Shown here: positions 15,577-23,721 of the stretch, piece after piece | Layout: each line of letters starts with the position of its first letter | Position numbering within the stretch: the first letter of the stretch is position 1 | Source: Myxococcales bacterium | Lineage (GTDB): Bacteria; Myxococcota_A; Polyangia; Haliangiales; Haliangiaceae | NCBI GenBank assembly: GCA_016720595.1 | Contig: JADKKI010000014.1 | Location: 124,001-188,000, forward strand | Direction: 5' to 3' | DNA length: 64,000 bases | Position numbers and translations under genes: made by a program | The notes under the pieces: model-generated | What the model was told of the DNA's origin: nothing | The model's input: the letters and a program-made list of their open reading frames with translations, nothing else | Databases searched by the model: none

Positions 15577-17805
15577 ATGGCGCACCGTTGGCATTTCTTC
15601 CGCGCAGGCGGAGTCGATCAGGTCAGCCTTCGCGACGGGCAGGACGTGCTGTCCCTCTCCGAGCTCGATCAGAAGCTGTGGGTCGCGCTCGCGATGCCCG
15701 TCAAGGGCGTGGATCTCGATCCCGAGACCCTGACCCTGATCGATCTCGACACCGACGGCCGGATCCGCGTCCAGGACGTGCTCGCCGCGGTCGCGTGGAT
15801 CAAGACCACGTTCAAGAACCCCGATGACATCCTGAAGTCGAGCACCGAGGTCAAGCTGACCGCGATCGCGGACACCAAGGTCGTCGCGGCCGCGAAGCAC
15901 ATGCTGAAGGATCTCGGCAAGCCCGACGCCGCCACGATCAGCGTCGCCGATGCCACCGCGATCACCAAGGCGTTCAGCGAGACCGTCCTCAACGGCGATG
16001 GCATCGTGATCCCCGCCTCGGCGGCCGACGATGCGGATCTCAAGAAGTGCATCGAGGACGGTATCGCCTCGGTCGGTGGCGTCACCGATCGCAGCGGCAA
16101 GCCCGGCCTCGATCAGGCCCACGCCGACGAGCTGTTCACCGCCGTGGACACCCGCGTGGCATGGCTGACCAAGGGCAAGGACACCGCCCTCCTGCCGCTC
16201 GGTGCTGCCACCCCGGCCGCTGCCGCTGCCCTCGATGGCGTGCGCGCCAAGCTCGACGACTACTTCACCCGCTGCCGGATCGCCGCCTTCGACCCGCGCG
16301 GCGCCACCGCGCTCGCCGGCCAGGACGCCGAGCTGGTCGCGCTCGCCACGCGCAGCCTGTCCTCCGGTGATCCCGAGCTCGCGCGTCTGCCGCTCGCGAA
16401 GATCGATGCGGGCGCGCGCCTGCCGCTGCGCACTGGCGTCAACCCGGCCTGGGCGTCGCAGCTGACGGCGTTCGTCGAGCAGACGGTGACCCCGATCCTC
16501 GGCGCGCGCGACGTGCTTACCCCCACCGATCTCGCCGCGATCGCCGATCGCCTGGCGGCGTACGAGTCGTATCGCAAGGACGAGCCGAAGACCAAGGTCG
16601 ATGGCCTGACCGCCGAGTGGCTCGAGCAGCTCGCGAAGCCGGAGCTCCGCGGCAAGGTCAAGGATCTGATCGCGCAGGATGCCGCGCTGTCGGCCGAGTA
16701 CGATCAGATCACGTCGGTGACGAAGGCCGTCCGCCTCCAGCGGGACTTCGGGCGCCTGCTCCGCAACTTCGTCAACTTCTCCGACTTCTACTCGCGCCAG
16801 GACGGCGTGTTCCAGGCCGGCACGCTCTACATCGATGCGCGTGCCCTCCACCTGTGCGTCCCCGTCGCCGATGCGGCGAAGCACGCGGCCCTCGCGATCT
16901 CGGCCGATGCGTACCTCGTCTACCTCGACATCACGCGCAAGGGCGAGACCCGCCACATCGCCGCCGCGCTGACCAACGGCGATCCGGACAACATCTTCAT
17001 CGGCCGCAACGGCGTGTTCTACGACCGCGAGAACAACGACTGGGACGCCACGGTGACCAAGGTCATCGGCAACCCGATCAGCATCCGCGAGGCGTTCTGG
17101 TCGCCGTACAAGAAGCTGGCGAAGTCGATCGAGGAGACCGTGCAGAAGCGCGCCGCGGCGGCCGATGCCGAGGCGACCGCGCACGTCGAGACCGCGGGCG
17201 CCGCCATCGGTCACGCCGACAAGGCCGCGACCCCGACCCCACCGCCTCCGCCGCCGAAGAAGATCGATCTCGGCACCGTCGCCGCGATCGGCGTGGCGAT
17301 CGGTGGCGTGGGCACCCTCGTGGGCGCCCTGATGGGCACGATGTTCGGCCTCGGCATGTGGCTGCCGGTGGGCGTGCTCGCGCTGATGCTGCTGATCTCT
17401 GGCCCGGCGATGCTGCTCGCCTGGCTCAAGCTGCGCCGCCGGAACCTCGGCCCGATCCTCGATGCCAACGGCTGGGCGATCAACAACCGGGCGAAGATCA
17501 ACGTGGCCTTCGGTGCGGCGATGACCGAGCTGGCCAAGCTGCCCAAGGGCGCCCAGCGGACCCTCGACGATCCGTTCGCCGACAAGAAGACCCCGTGGAA
17601 GCGCTGGGTGTTCCTCCTGATCATCCTGATCCTCGGCGGCACCTGGTACGTGGGCAAGCTCGACAAGTACCTGCCGAGCAGCATCCAGTCAGTCGAGGTC
17701 CTCGGCGAGCGCGCGCCGGCCTACAAGAAGCCCGACGCGACTCCGGCCCCGGCCGCGGCGGCCACCCCCGCCCCGGCTGCGCCGGCCCCCGCTCCCGCGA
17801 AGTAG
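15577..17805 (+). CDS. large membrane protein with an EF-hand-like loop
   Basis: 742 residues. Near residue 53 a calcium-binding loop DLDTDGRIRVQD follows the 12-residue EF-hand spacing exactly (D1, D3, D5, G6, I8, D12), and a second weaker one may lie near 145 (LNGDGIVI). Residues 60-540 are mixed alpha/beta without a recognised domain. A Pro linker at about 555-562 is followed by two hydrophobic helices (about 568-628) and a third at about 682-702, then an Ala/Pro-rich tail. Homologues are conserved proteins of unknown function. GTG 15559 would add six residues; ATG 15577 is preferred as the start of the conserved-looking MAHRWHFFRAGG. Confidence 0.6.
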   Translation: MAHRWHFFRAGGVDQVSLRDGQDVLSLSELDQKLWVALAMPVKGVDLDPETLTLIDLDTDGRIRVQDVLAAVAWIKTTFKNPDDILKSSTEVKLTAIADTKVVAAAKHMLKDLGKPDAATISVADATAITKAFSETVLNGDGIVIPASAADDADLKKCIEDGIASVGGVTDRSGKPGLDQAHADELFTAVDTRVAWLTKGKDTALLPLGAATPAAAAALDGVRAKLDDYFTRCRIAAFDPRGATALAGQDAELVALATRSLSSGDPELARLPLAKIDAGARLPLRTGVNPAWASQLTAFVEQTVTPILGARDVLTPTDLAAIADRLAAYESYRKDEPKTKVDGLTAEWLEQLAKPELRGKVKDLIAQDAALSAEYDQITSVTKAVRLQRDFGRLLRNFVNFSDFYSRQDGVFQAGTLYIDARALHLCVPVADAAKHAALAISADAYLVYLDITRKGETRHIAAALTNGDPDNIFIGRNGVFYDRENNDWDATVTKVIGNPISIREAFWSPYKKLAKSIEETVQKRAAAADAEATAHVETAGAAIGHADKAATPTPPPPPPKKIDLGTVAAIGVAIGGVGTLVGALMGTMFGLGMWLPVGVLALMLLISGPAMLLAWLKLRRRNLGPILDANGWAINNRAKINVAFGAAMTELAKLPKGAQRTLDDPFADKKTPWKRWVFLLIILILGGTWYVGKLDKYLPSSIQSVEVLGERAPAYKKPDATPAPAAAATPAPAAPAPAPAK

Positions 17806-17840
17806 CAGAACGGCCACCCAGGTCGCGCGTTGGATCCCTG

Positions 17841-18701
17841 GTGCTGACCCGTCGGACGTTCGTCGCCGCGCTGGCGGCCGCGCTGCTCCCGAGCACGGCG
17901 GGCGCCGGGAAGGCCGCACCCACCTGGTGGCTCGGCACCGAGGTCACCAAGGCCGGGCGGGGCACGATCACCGCGCTGCGGTTCCAGACCCGCAGCGTGC
18001 GCGTGAAGCTCGGTCGCAAGGTCACGCCGCGGTCCGTGGAGCTGACCTCGCGCAACAACGCGAACACCGAGTTCATGCTGTGGGTGGTGTTCCCGCGCGA
18101 GAAGCTCGACCAGGACCTGATCCTCTCGGCCGATGGCGGCTGGTGGCAGTCCGACAGCTACGGCCACGACGATCCCAGCTCGCAGGCCTCGTTCGTGCTC
18201 GACCGCCCCACCGCGGAGCGCCTCGCGAAGGCCCTCCAGATCCCGCTGAACGAGCGTAGCCCGCTCGACGCCGGCCTCCAGGCGACCTGGACGATCCCGC
18301 CGACCGCCGGCATCCGGACCACCGATCCGATCACGGTCAAGCTCCGGGTCAAGAACGCGGGGACGACCACGCTCGGCTTCATGCTCGGCGGGCGCCAGCG
18401 CGGCCCGCGGGACAACCGGTTCGCCTTCACGGTGGCCCGCAACGGCACGCCCGTCCCGATCAAGGACGCGCCCGACTTCGGCGGCCTCGGGTACTACAAG
18501 CGCCTGAAGCCCGGGGAGGAGCACGAGCTCACCGTGGACCTCCGGAGCTGGGCGGACCTGGCCACCCCGGGCCACTACGCCATAGACGCCAGCTACGAGG
18601 GCGAGCTGGCCAAGGACGGGGTCATGCCGACCACCGCCACAGACCGAAAGAACCTGTGGGACGTGAAGCTGACGGGGCAGGGCGGCATCCTCGTCCAGTA
18701 G
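17841..18701 (+). CDS. Tat-exported protein of unknown function
   Basis: 286 residues from GTG 17841. The N-terminus LTRRTFVAALAAALLPSTAGAG is a clear twin-Arg signal (R-R-T-F-V) with cleavage after AGA. The mature part is mostly beta strands, with WWLGTEVTKAG, a Trp/Asp/Ser-rich stretch ADGGWWQSDSYGHDD near 100, and a C-terminal half that reads like an immunoglobulin-like fold (ITVKLRVKNAGTTTLGF, KPGEEHELTVDLRSWADL). Tat export suggests folding in the cytoplasm, possibly with a metal, but no ligand set is certain. It lies 35 bp after the EF-hand protein gene on the same strand and just before the tRNA-Gly gene. Confidence 0.62.
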   Translation: MLTRRTFVAALAAALLPSTAGAGKAAPTWWLGTEVTKAGRGTITALRFQTRSVRVKLGRKVTPRSVELTSRNNANTEFMLWVVFPREKLDQDLILSADGGWWQSDSYGHDDPSSQASFVLDRPTAERLAKALQIPLNERSPLDAGLQATWTIPPTAGIRTTDPITVKLRVKNAGTTTLGFMLGGRQRGPRDNRFAFTVARNGTPVPIKDAPDFGGLGYYKRLKPGEEHELTVDLRSWADLATPGHYAIDASYEGELAKDGVMPTTATDRKNLWDVKLTGQGGILVQ

Positions 18702-18703
18702 CC

Positions 18704-18732
18704 TTGACAGGCAGCGCGACCCTCGCTAGAAA
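18704..18732 (+). promoter_or_regulatory. sigma-70 promoter of the tRNA-Gly gene
   Basis: TTGACA at 18704-18709 and TAGAAA at 18727-18732 are separated by exactly 17 bp, an almost perfect housekeeping promoter. Transcription should begin near 18739, eight bases before the tRNA. The downstream partial copy of the tRNA at 20634 has no such promoter. Confidence 0.85.
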
Positions 18733-18746
18733 AGCACCCTGCCATT

Positions 18747-18821
<75 letters not shown>

Positions 18822-18938
18822 CCAACTAGCTAGCTAGGCGACCAAAACGCTTGCCCGGCTGTCGACCGCCGGGTCAGACACCACTCGCAGCACTTCAGCT
18901 CGTCGCCGCCGGCCGAGATCTCGCCTCGCTGATCGAAG

Positions 18939-19006
18939 CCGCGGTACCCATATCGGGCGACGCGTTTCTGGTGGACGAGTCGTGTGATGTCGAGACCCGT
19001 CGTGCC
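18939..19006 (+). pseudogene. decayed copy of the start region of the 21962 gene
   Basis: This stretch aligns with 21904-21980: both read CCGCGGT(A/G)CCCAT(A/G)TCGGGCG, then, after a gap, CTGGTGGA(C/G)GAGTCGTGTG followed by ATGTCGAG(A/C)CCCGT(C/G)GTGC. It therefore contains the ribosome site and first codons (Met-Ser-Arg-Pro-Val-Val) of a gene like the one at 21962, after which similarity is lost. It is inside the tRNA-flanked segment, close to its left end, and antisense to no essential part of the amidohydrolase gene, which stops at 19038. Confidence 0.6.
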
Positions 19007-19037
19007 GGCGGTCGAGCGAGTGCTCGACCGTGTCGCG

Positions 19038-20483
19038 TTACATCCCGACCTTGCCGCGCACGGTGTCGATCAGCTTCGCGGGGTCGTAGCCGACACCGTC
19101 CTTGAACACGAGCTCGATATTCGTGACGTCGCTGATCTTGGTGGCCGGCGCGCCGCGGACGACCACGAGATCGGCCTGCTTGCCGGCCGCGATCGTGCCG
19201 ACGCGCGCTCCTTCGCCGAGGAAGTTGGCGCCGTTCTGCGTCGCGATGTGGATCGCCTCGACCGGGGTGAAGCCTGCCTCGACGAGCAGCTCGAGGCCGC
19301 GCAGATCGGCAACGCCAGCGAGAGCGTCGCCGCTCCCGGTCGGATCCGCGCCCGCGAGCAGGGTGCCCCCAGCGCGGACGAACGCCCGCTCGATCTCCAT
19401 ATCCTTCTTGAGCGCGTTGCGGACCAGCTCGCGTACCTGCTTGCGGTCACCGCCGAGTCTCACCTTCGCGGCGAGCGCGGTCTCTCGCGCTTCGGGAGAG
19501 AGCAGCTCGAGCACGCGAGGCGGAATGTCCTCGCGGCCGACGCCATCGAACACCGCGAGCGTCGATGTCACGGCGACCTTGTGAGCGATCAGGTCCTGGA
19601 ACGCGCCTGTGACGAGCGCGCTATTGACCTCGAGTGCGATGAACGCGTTGTCGTAGGCAGCACCGTCCGGACACTCGTCGGTCTTCCGTCCGGGGAAGAA
19701 ATCCGAGTTGTATAGAAACCCGTGCTCGACGTTGTCGATCCCGAGCGCAGCGGCGTCCTTGAAGCCGATCGTGCACAGGTGACCGGTGACCTTGAGGCCC
19801 TTCGCGTGGGCTGCCTTCGTCGCTGCTGCGAGCTGGTCGCGGGTGATGTGCATGTACGCCTTGAACGACGTCGCACCTTGCGATGCCCAGTACTCGACGC
19901 TGGCTCGGGCGTCCTCGGGGCCGCGCAGCGTGAGCATGTCGAGGAATGGGCCGCCGGGACCCTCGAGGTAGGGACCCGAGACAAAGATCTTCGGGCCCGC
20001 TTCCTTGCCATCGTCGATCAACTTCTTGATGTTGAGGTCCGCCATCGGATCGACGCTGCCCGTGGTGCGGATTGTCGTGACGCCATGCGCGAGGTAGAGC
20101 CGCACGGATTGCACCGGCTGTGGCTGCGTCAGCGCGATCGGGCGATACGCCGAGGTCCCCATCATGAAGAGGTGGTTGTGCATGCCCACCAGCCCGGGCA
20201 TCACGGTCGCACCGGCAAGCTGGAGGACCTTCGCGCCGGCGGGAATCTTGGCTTGCTGTGCCGTTCCGACGCTGACGACCTTGCCATCGGTAATGATGAT
20301 CGTCTGGTCCTGTCGTGCCGGCGCGCCAGTCCCGTCGATCACGGTGACGTGAGCAAGCGCGGTGACCCTCGAGTCGACAGCGATGAACCGCCGCAGCGTC
20401 TCCGCGCGTTCGGCATGCGCGACACCCGCGTGCATCAACACCACGATCGAAAGTGCGATCAAGGGACGAGAGAGCACCAGCAT
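19038..20483 (-). CDS. secreted metal-dependent amidohydrolase (imidazolonepropionase-like family)
   Basis: 481 residues with a Sec signal (about 1-24, ending VAHA). The composite beta sandwich plus TIM barrel of the amidohydrolase superfamily is evident: VTVIDGTGAPARQ and GKVVSVG at the start, the metal motif GLVGMHNHLF (an HxH), Lys in TSFKAYMH as the possible carbamylated ligand, His in TGHLCT and VEHGF, and Asp in LLAGADPTGSG. The end GTIAAGKQADLVVV is also typical. Exported members often hydrolyse dipeptides or cyclic amides; the substrate here is unknown. It is the only intact gene in the segment flanked by tRNA-Gly repeats, so it is probably acquired cargo. Confidence 0.85.
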   Translation of the reverse strand: MLVLSRPLIALSIVVLMHAGVAHAERAETLRRFIAVDSRVTALAHVTVIDGTGAPARQDQTIIITDGKVVSVGTAQQAKIPAGAKVLQLAGATVMPGLVGMHNHLFMMGTSAYRPIALTQPQPVQSVRLYLAHGVTTIRTTGSVDPMADLNIKKLIDDGKEAGPKIFVSGPYLEGPGGPFLDMLTLRGPEDARASVEYWASQGATSFKAYMHITRDQLAAATKAAHAKGLKVTGHLCTIGFKDAAALGIDNVEHGFLYNSDFFPGRKTDECPDGAAYDNAFIALEVNSALVTGAFQDLIAHKVAVTSTLAVFDGVGREDIPPRVLELLSPEARETALAAKVRLGGDRKQVRELVRNALKKDMEIERAFVRAGGTLLAGADPTGSGDALAGVADLRGLELLVEAGFTPVEAIHIATQNGANFLGEGARVGTIAAGKQADLVVVRGAPATKISDVTNIELVFKDGVGYDPAKLIDTVRGKVGM

Positions 20484-20633
20484 CCACGGACCCTACCGCA
20501 GGAAGGGGGCAGGCCGTCGGGCGTCAGGCACCCGCGTGATCGCTCCCCCCACCTCACACCACTCACATGCGGCGAGCTGCACCGTTGTGCACTTCCAAGT
20601 GCGTGAACCATGGAGGATCATGGCCCGACATTC

Positions 20634-20681
20634 ACCTTGCCAAGGTTGACGTCGAGGGTTCGAATCCCTTCTCCCGCTCCA
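20634..20681 (+). repeat. att-like 48-bp copy of the tRNA-Gly 3' end
   Basis: Identical to 18774-18821, covering the anticodon arm, variable loop, T arm, 3' acceptor strand and CCA. The 5' half of a tRNA is absent (20590-20633 shows no acceptor or D arm), so this is not a functional tRNA. Confidence 0.9.
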
Positions 20682-20788
20682 TAGTCAGACGAAACGCAGC
20701 CGCGTCGCCCACCACACCACTCGTGGAACGCAACCTGAAGCGGGTTGTCGCGGCATCGAGAACGTGTCCCGGGGCCGCCGACTGCGCT

Positions 20789-21592
20789 TTACCAGTCGCG
20801 CCAGTTCTTCCCGATGTCGCGCACTCGTAGGCCCGCAGCGTGCGCGACGTCGTCAAACGCATCGATCAATGCCTCGCGCTCGGGAGTCTCGATGACGTTC
20901 CGACGATCGTTCCAGGCGTTCACTCTCTCGAACCCCGCCTCCAGCACCTTCTTCTTCTCCGCCGGCTTCGTGGCCTTCGCGAGCACACGCGCGGTCTCGC
21001 GCAAGATCGTCTCGACCGCGGTGCGATCCGAAGTTCGAACGAGGCCGTCCCATTCGAACAGGATGTCTTTCGAACGCCCGAGGCTCGCAAGTGAGGACGT
21101 ACGCCGCTTCTCGCGAAGCATTCTCGCCCGCGTATCGTTCGCTTCCTGGTCGCGCGCGATTTCGCGCGCCTCGGCGGCGTCGTCGACGTCGCGCTGCTTG
21201 CGATCGTTTCTCCACTGCCACTCGCGCAGCGCGACCCACGCGAAGCTCTCGCACGCTGAATACGAGATCGGCTTGGGCACGCCGCGCGCGGGACTCGAGA
21301 TCGTCCCGAGGCGCTTCCATGATCGCGGCGGCGCCTCGCTCATCTTGCGGACGTGCGGCTTACCCTCTTCGCCTGGCTGGCTCAGCATCAGAACCTCGCG
21401 CGCATCGAGGTCGGACTCCAGTGGTGGCTTCTTACCGACCCATGTCGCCATCGCGTAGGTGATGAAGTCGCCACCGTTCAAAACTTCAGCGTGTCCGGCA
21501 ACCCAGCAGAACGAGAAGAGCCCGTGGCCGAGCGGCACGAGGAAGACCTCACCCGAGGCGGGAAGTGGCTTGCCGTGCACGCTCTTCCACAT
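20789..21592 (-). CDS. Imm26-like immunity-type protein with helical C-terminal extension
   Basis: 267 residues. Residues 1-100 resemble the Imm26 fold: PASGEVFLVPLGHGLFSFCWVAG is the usual opening (G-x-V-F-x-V-P-L-x-x-G), followed by strands and PHVRKMSEAPPRSWKRLGTI, where Imm26 proteins have a W-x-x-x-G. Residues about 115-267 are charged helices (QRDVDDAAEAREIARDQEANDTRARMLREK) ending in a compact domain with ETPEREALIDAFDDVAHAAG. Imm26 proteins usually neutralise polymorphic toxins, but no toxin gene is adjacent, so it may be an orphan immunity gene. The assignment of the N-terminal domain is moderate; the rest is unknown. Confidence 0.5.
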   Translation of the reverse strand: MWKSVHGKPLPASGEVFLVPLGHGLFSFCWVAGHAEVLNGGDFITYAMATWVGKKPPLESDLDAREVLMLSQPGEEGKPHVRKMSEAPPRSWKRLGTISSPARGVPKPISYSACESFAWVALREWQWRNDRKQRDVDDAAEAREIARDQEANDTRARMLREKRRTSSLASLGRSKDILFEWDGLVRTSDRTAVETILRETARVLAKATKPAEKKKVLEAGFERVNAWNDRRNVIETPEREALIDAFDDVAHAAGLRVRDIGKNWRDW

Positions 21593-21961
21593 GCGTCGAT
21601 TCTATCCGCGCCCTGAGGGCGGTGTCCTCGCCACGTGATCGGCGGCGGGCGCTGCCATGGGCGGCTCGATCCGGGTCGCCTCATCCACGGTGTCGATGTG
21701 AGCGCGGCCTTCGTCGGTGCGGACTCGCGCCAACGGATCGCGGAGATGGTCGGCACGATCTCGTGGAAGTTCGAGATGATACCGACGCGGACCCAGCCGA
21801 ACACGGCCGCTGCTTCGATTTGCGTTTCCCTGCACGGGCGAGCCTGATAGTTTGTGCCCCACTTGGCCAGCCGACCCTCGAGGGTCGCTGGCTACCGCCG
21901 CCTCCGCGGTGCCCATGTCGGGCGCGTGCGGCAGGGCGGCAGCTGGTGGAGGAGTCGTGTG
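21593..21961. other. 369-bp intergenic region, no supported gene
   Basis: Reading frames here are short and their codon use does not match the neighbours. The right end (21904-21961) contains the leader and ribosome site (GGAGGAG near 21948) of the next gene, and this part is repeated in decayed form at 18939-19006. The left part (21600-21850) may be remnant coding DNA on the minus strand, but I cannot name a source. Confidence 0.5.
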
Positions 21962-22324
21962 ATGTCGAGCCCCGTGGTGCTCGGGATCGATCTGGTGCTC
22001 GGCGCACTGATCGGCCCGCCTGGTTGTCCCGCCGAGAAGTTCATCGAGCGCGCCGAGACCGGCGAGTGGTCGCCGATCGTGATCGACCTCGCGCTGTTCT
22101 GCGCGATGGCGTCGGTGCGTCCGGGTGACGTCATCGATCACGCACGCTTCGCGCGCCTGTTGCGGCACGCGATGCCGATGGCGTCGGGCTCGCGCGCGCC
22201 ACACACCGCGTTCGCGCCGCCGAGCGATGCGGAGATCGAGCACTGGCGTGACGTCGTGTTCGAACGGCAGGGCGACGACGATGACGATAACGATGACGAT
22301 GCTGGCTCCTGCTGCGGTGGATGA
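21962..22324 (+). CDS. small protein, possibly PIN-domain-like, with Asp-rich tail
   Basis: 120 residues, preceded by GGAGGAG at a good distance. The opening VVLGIDLVLGALIGPPGC followed by AEKFIERAETGEWSPIVIDLALFCAMASV resembles the first half of PIN toxins (acidic residue in strand 1, then an E/D-x-x-x in helix 3), but the later acidic residues of a nuclease are not clear and the protein is short. The C-terminus is a low-complexity Asp run (DDDDDNDDD) encoded by GAC/GAT repeats, followed by SCCGG. The next gene begins 10 bp downstream, so the two are an operon. A decayed copy of its start lies near the tRNA-Gly gene. Confidence 0.45.
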   Translation: MSSPVVLGIDLVLGALIGPPGCPAEKFIERAETGEWSPIVIDLALFCAMASVRPGDVIDHARFARLLRHAMPMASGSRAPHTAFAPPSDAEIEHWRDVVFERQGDDDDDNDDDAGSCCGG

Positions 22325-22334
22325 AGGATGAACC

Positions 22335-22790
22335 ATGTCGACGACAGACCCCTTGACGTTGCGGCTCCCGAGCTGGCTCTGCGAATCGTTCGATCTCGCG
22401 CGTGCGATCGCGAACGAGCATCGCGCGCTCGGCAGGACCACGGGCGTCTGTCGCTTCGACTGGTTCGAGATGCGCAGTCACGAGCGCGCGTTCGTGAAGA
22501 CCGTGCTCGCACGGCGCAGCAACCTGTGGCTGTTTCGAACCAACCAGCGCCGGTCGTGCGGTGACTTCATCGCGATCGACATGTCGTCGTCGCGGCGTGC
22601 CGATCGCCGCGCGTACGTGATGGAGCTCAAGATGGGCGTGCGGCTGGCGATCGGTGGCGCTCGGCTGCAGTGCGCGCAGTACGGCTCCGCCGTCGACGAG
22701 CTCGTTGATCGCGAGATCCTGGAGCACAGCTCACCCGTGGAGCTGCTGTACGGCGATGGCGCTGCCGTGCTGACGCACCTCGGTGGGTAG
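22335..22790 (+). CDS. small protein with PD-(D/E)XK nuclease-like motif
   Basis: 151 residues. The centre reads SCGDFIAIDMSSSRRADRR then AYVMELKMG: an Asp in a strand (GDFIAID) and, about 15 residues later, E-L-K at the end of the next strand. That is the metal-binding core of the PD-(D/E)XK fold, seen in restriction, repair and Holliday-junction nucleases. An FDWFEMRSHERAFVKTVLARRSNLWLFRT segment before it would be the N-terminal helix and strand. This is a motif-level inference; a close family is not recognised. It follows the 21962 gene by 10 bp in the accessory region beside the tRNA-Gly integration site. Confidence 0.45.
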   Translation: MSTTDPLTLRLPSWLCESFDLARAIANEHRALGRTTGVCRFDWFEMRSHERAFVKTVLARRSNLWLFRTNQRRSCGDFIAIDMSSSRRADRRAYVMELKMGVRLAIGGARLQCAQYGSAVDELVDREILEHSSPVELLYGDGAAVLTHLGG

Positions 22791-22802
22791 GCGGGTGGCG
22801 GT

Positions 22803-23621
22803 CTATGGCAGCACGAAGTGCTTGCGCATGCGCGCGCCGGCGTAGATGCCCGGTGTACAGCCGACAATGCGCACGAAGTGACGGTGCATCTGGCTCTGAT
22901 CGCAGAACCCGACGCGCGAGGCGACGTCCGACGGGGCCACGCCTCGTCGCAACAGGATCGAAGCGCGTACGACGCGCGCCTGGGTCAGAAACGCGTAGGG
23001 CGGCAGGCCCAGCTCGCGAGAGAACTCGCGGCAGAGATGAAACTTGTCGATGCGCGCGTGTTCTGCGACCGCATCCAGCGTGATCTTGTCGGCCAGGTGA
23101 TCGAGCAAGAACTGGCGCGCGCGGACGAGGCTCGGTCGTAGCCGGGCTCGTCGGGGCCGTGGCGCGCACAAGAACGACGTGAATGCGCTGACCGCCTCGG
23201 TCACCGCTACCTCGAGTGCGAACGCATCCCCGGTGCCTGCGAGTACGAGGTCGTGGAGGCGGCGAAACGAAGCTGCGCGGGCGTCCTGTGGATCGACCTG
23301 TGCTTCGACGAGTCGCGCGGACTCGACGTGGCCGAGCGCTTGCCGGGACGCGTCGACCAGTTCGGCATCGAACGACACCAGCTGAAAACTCCCTGGCGCA
23401 TCGCGGGCGAGATCATGGTGCATCTGCCCCGGCTCCTTGAGCCCGAGTGTCCCCGGCGACTGTGCATAGTCGGTTCCGTCGACGCGACTGCGCGCCCGGC
23501 CTGCGAGCGTGAGGCTCGTGCCGTAGTGCGCCTTCATGCCGCGGAATAGTTTCGTTGTCGACCGAAGGCGGACGAAGTTCACGCCGGGCACGACTGGGCC
23601 GAACTCACGGATGTCCTGCAC
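22803..23621 (-). CDS. AraC family transcriptional regulator
   Basis: 272 residues from GTG 23621. The N-terminal half is a cupin-like sensor (RSTTKLFRGMKAHYGTSLTLAGRARSRVDG, then SPGTLGLKEPGQMHHDL). The C-terminal 100 residues hold the two helix-turn-helix units: ITLDAVAEHARIDKFHLCREFSRELGLPPYAFLTQARVVRA and PSDVASRVGFCDQSQMHRHFVRIVGCTPGIYA. The frame extends upstream to 23762, but that would overlap the start of the divergent dehydrogenase gene and has poor codon use, so the start nearer the conserved VQDIREFGPVVPG is preferred; the exact codon is uncertain. It probably controls the divergent gene at 23722. Confidence 0.85.
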   Translation of the reverse strand: MQDIREFGPVVPGVNFVRLRSTTKLFRGMKAHYGTSLTLAGRARSRVDGTDYAQSPGTLGLKEPGQMHHDLARDAPGSFQLVSFDAELVDASRQALGHVESARLVEAQVDPQDARAASFRRLHDLVLAGTGDAFALEVAVTEAVSAFTSFLCAPRPRRARLRPSLVRARQFLLDHLADKITLDAVAEHARIDKFHLCREFSRELGLPPYAFLTQARVVRASILLRRGVAPSDVASRVGFCDQSQMHRHFVRIVGCTPGIYAGARMRKHFVLP

Positions 23622-23721
23622 GTGGACCAGTGTAACGCCTGGGGCACGCGACGCTTGTGCGTTCTTGGCAGCCCGCAAGGACGCCCAAGATCTGCAGCGC
23701 GTCACCCTGCATGGTGCGTGA

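Larger units (their letters stand above)
18822..20681. mobile_element. 1.86-kb segment flanked by tRNA-Gly direct repeats (integrated element or remnant)
   Basis: The tRNA 3' part (18774-18821) and its exact 48-bp copy (20634-20681) bracket this segment, the layout left by a site-specific recombinase that uses a tRNA 3' end as attB. Inside is one complete gene, the amidohydrolase on the minus strand, plus a decayed copy of the start region of the gene at 21962. No integrase is present, so the element is either a remnant, a passively moved unit, or the left part of a larger island whose other ends are not detected here. Confidence 0.6.

Noticed and set aside
18984..19715. A 243-codon plus-strand gene after the tRNA
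   Set aside because: Apart from the first codons, which match the leader of the 21962 gene, it is antisense to the amidohydrolase gene and has shadow-like composition.
20634..20681. A second tRNA-Gly gene
   Set aside because: Only the 3' 48 bases are present; there is no 5' acceptor strand, D arm or promoter.
22272..22310. GAC/GAT repeat as a separate microsatellite feature
   Set aside because: It is simply the coding of the Asp-rich tail of the 21962 gene and is not reported separately.
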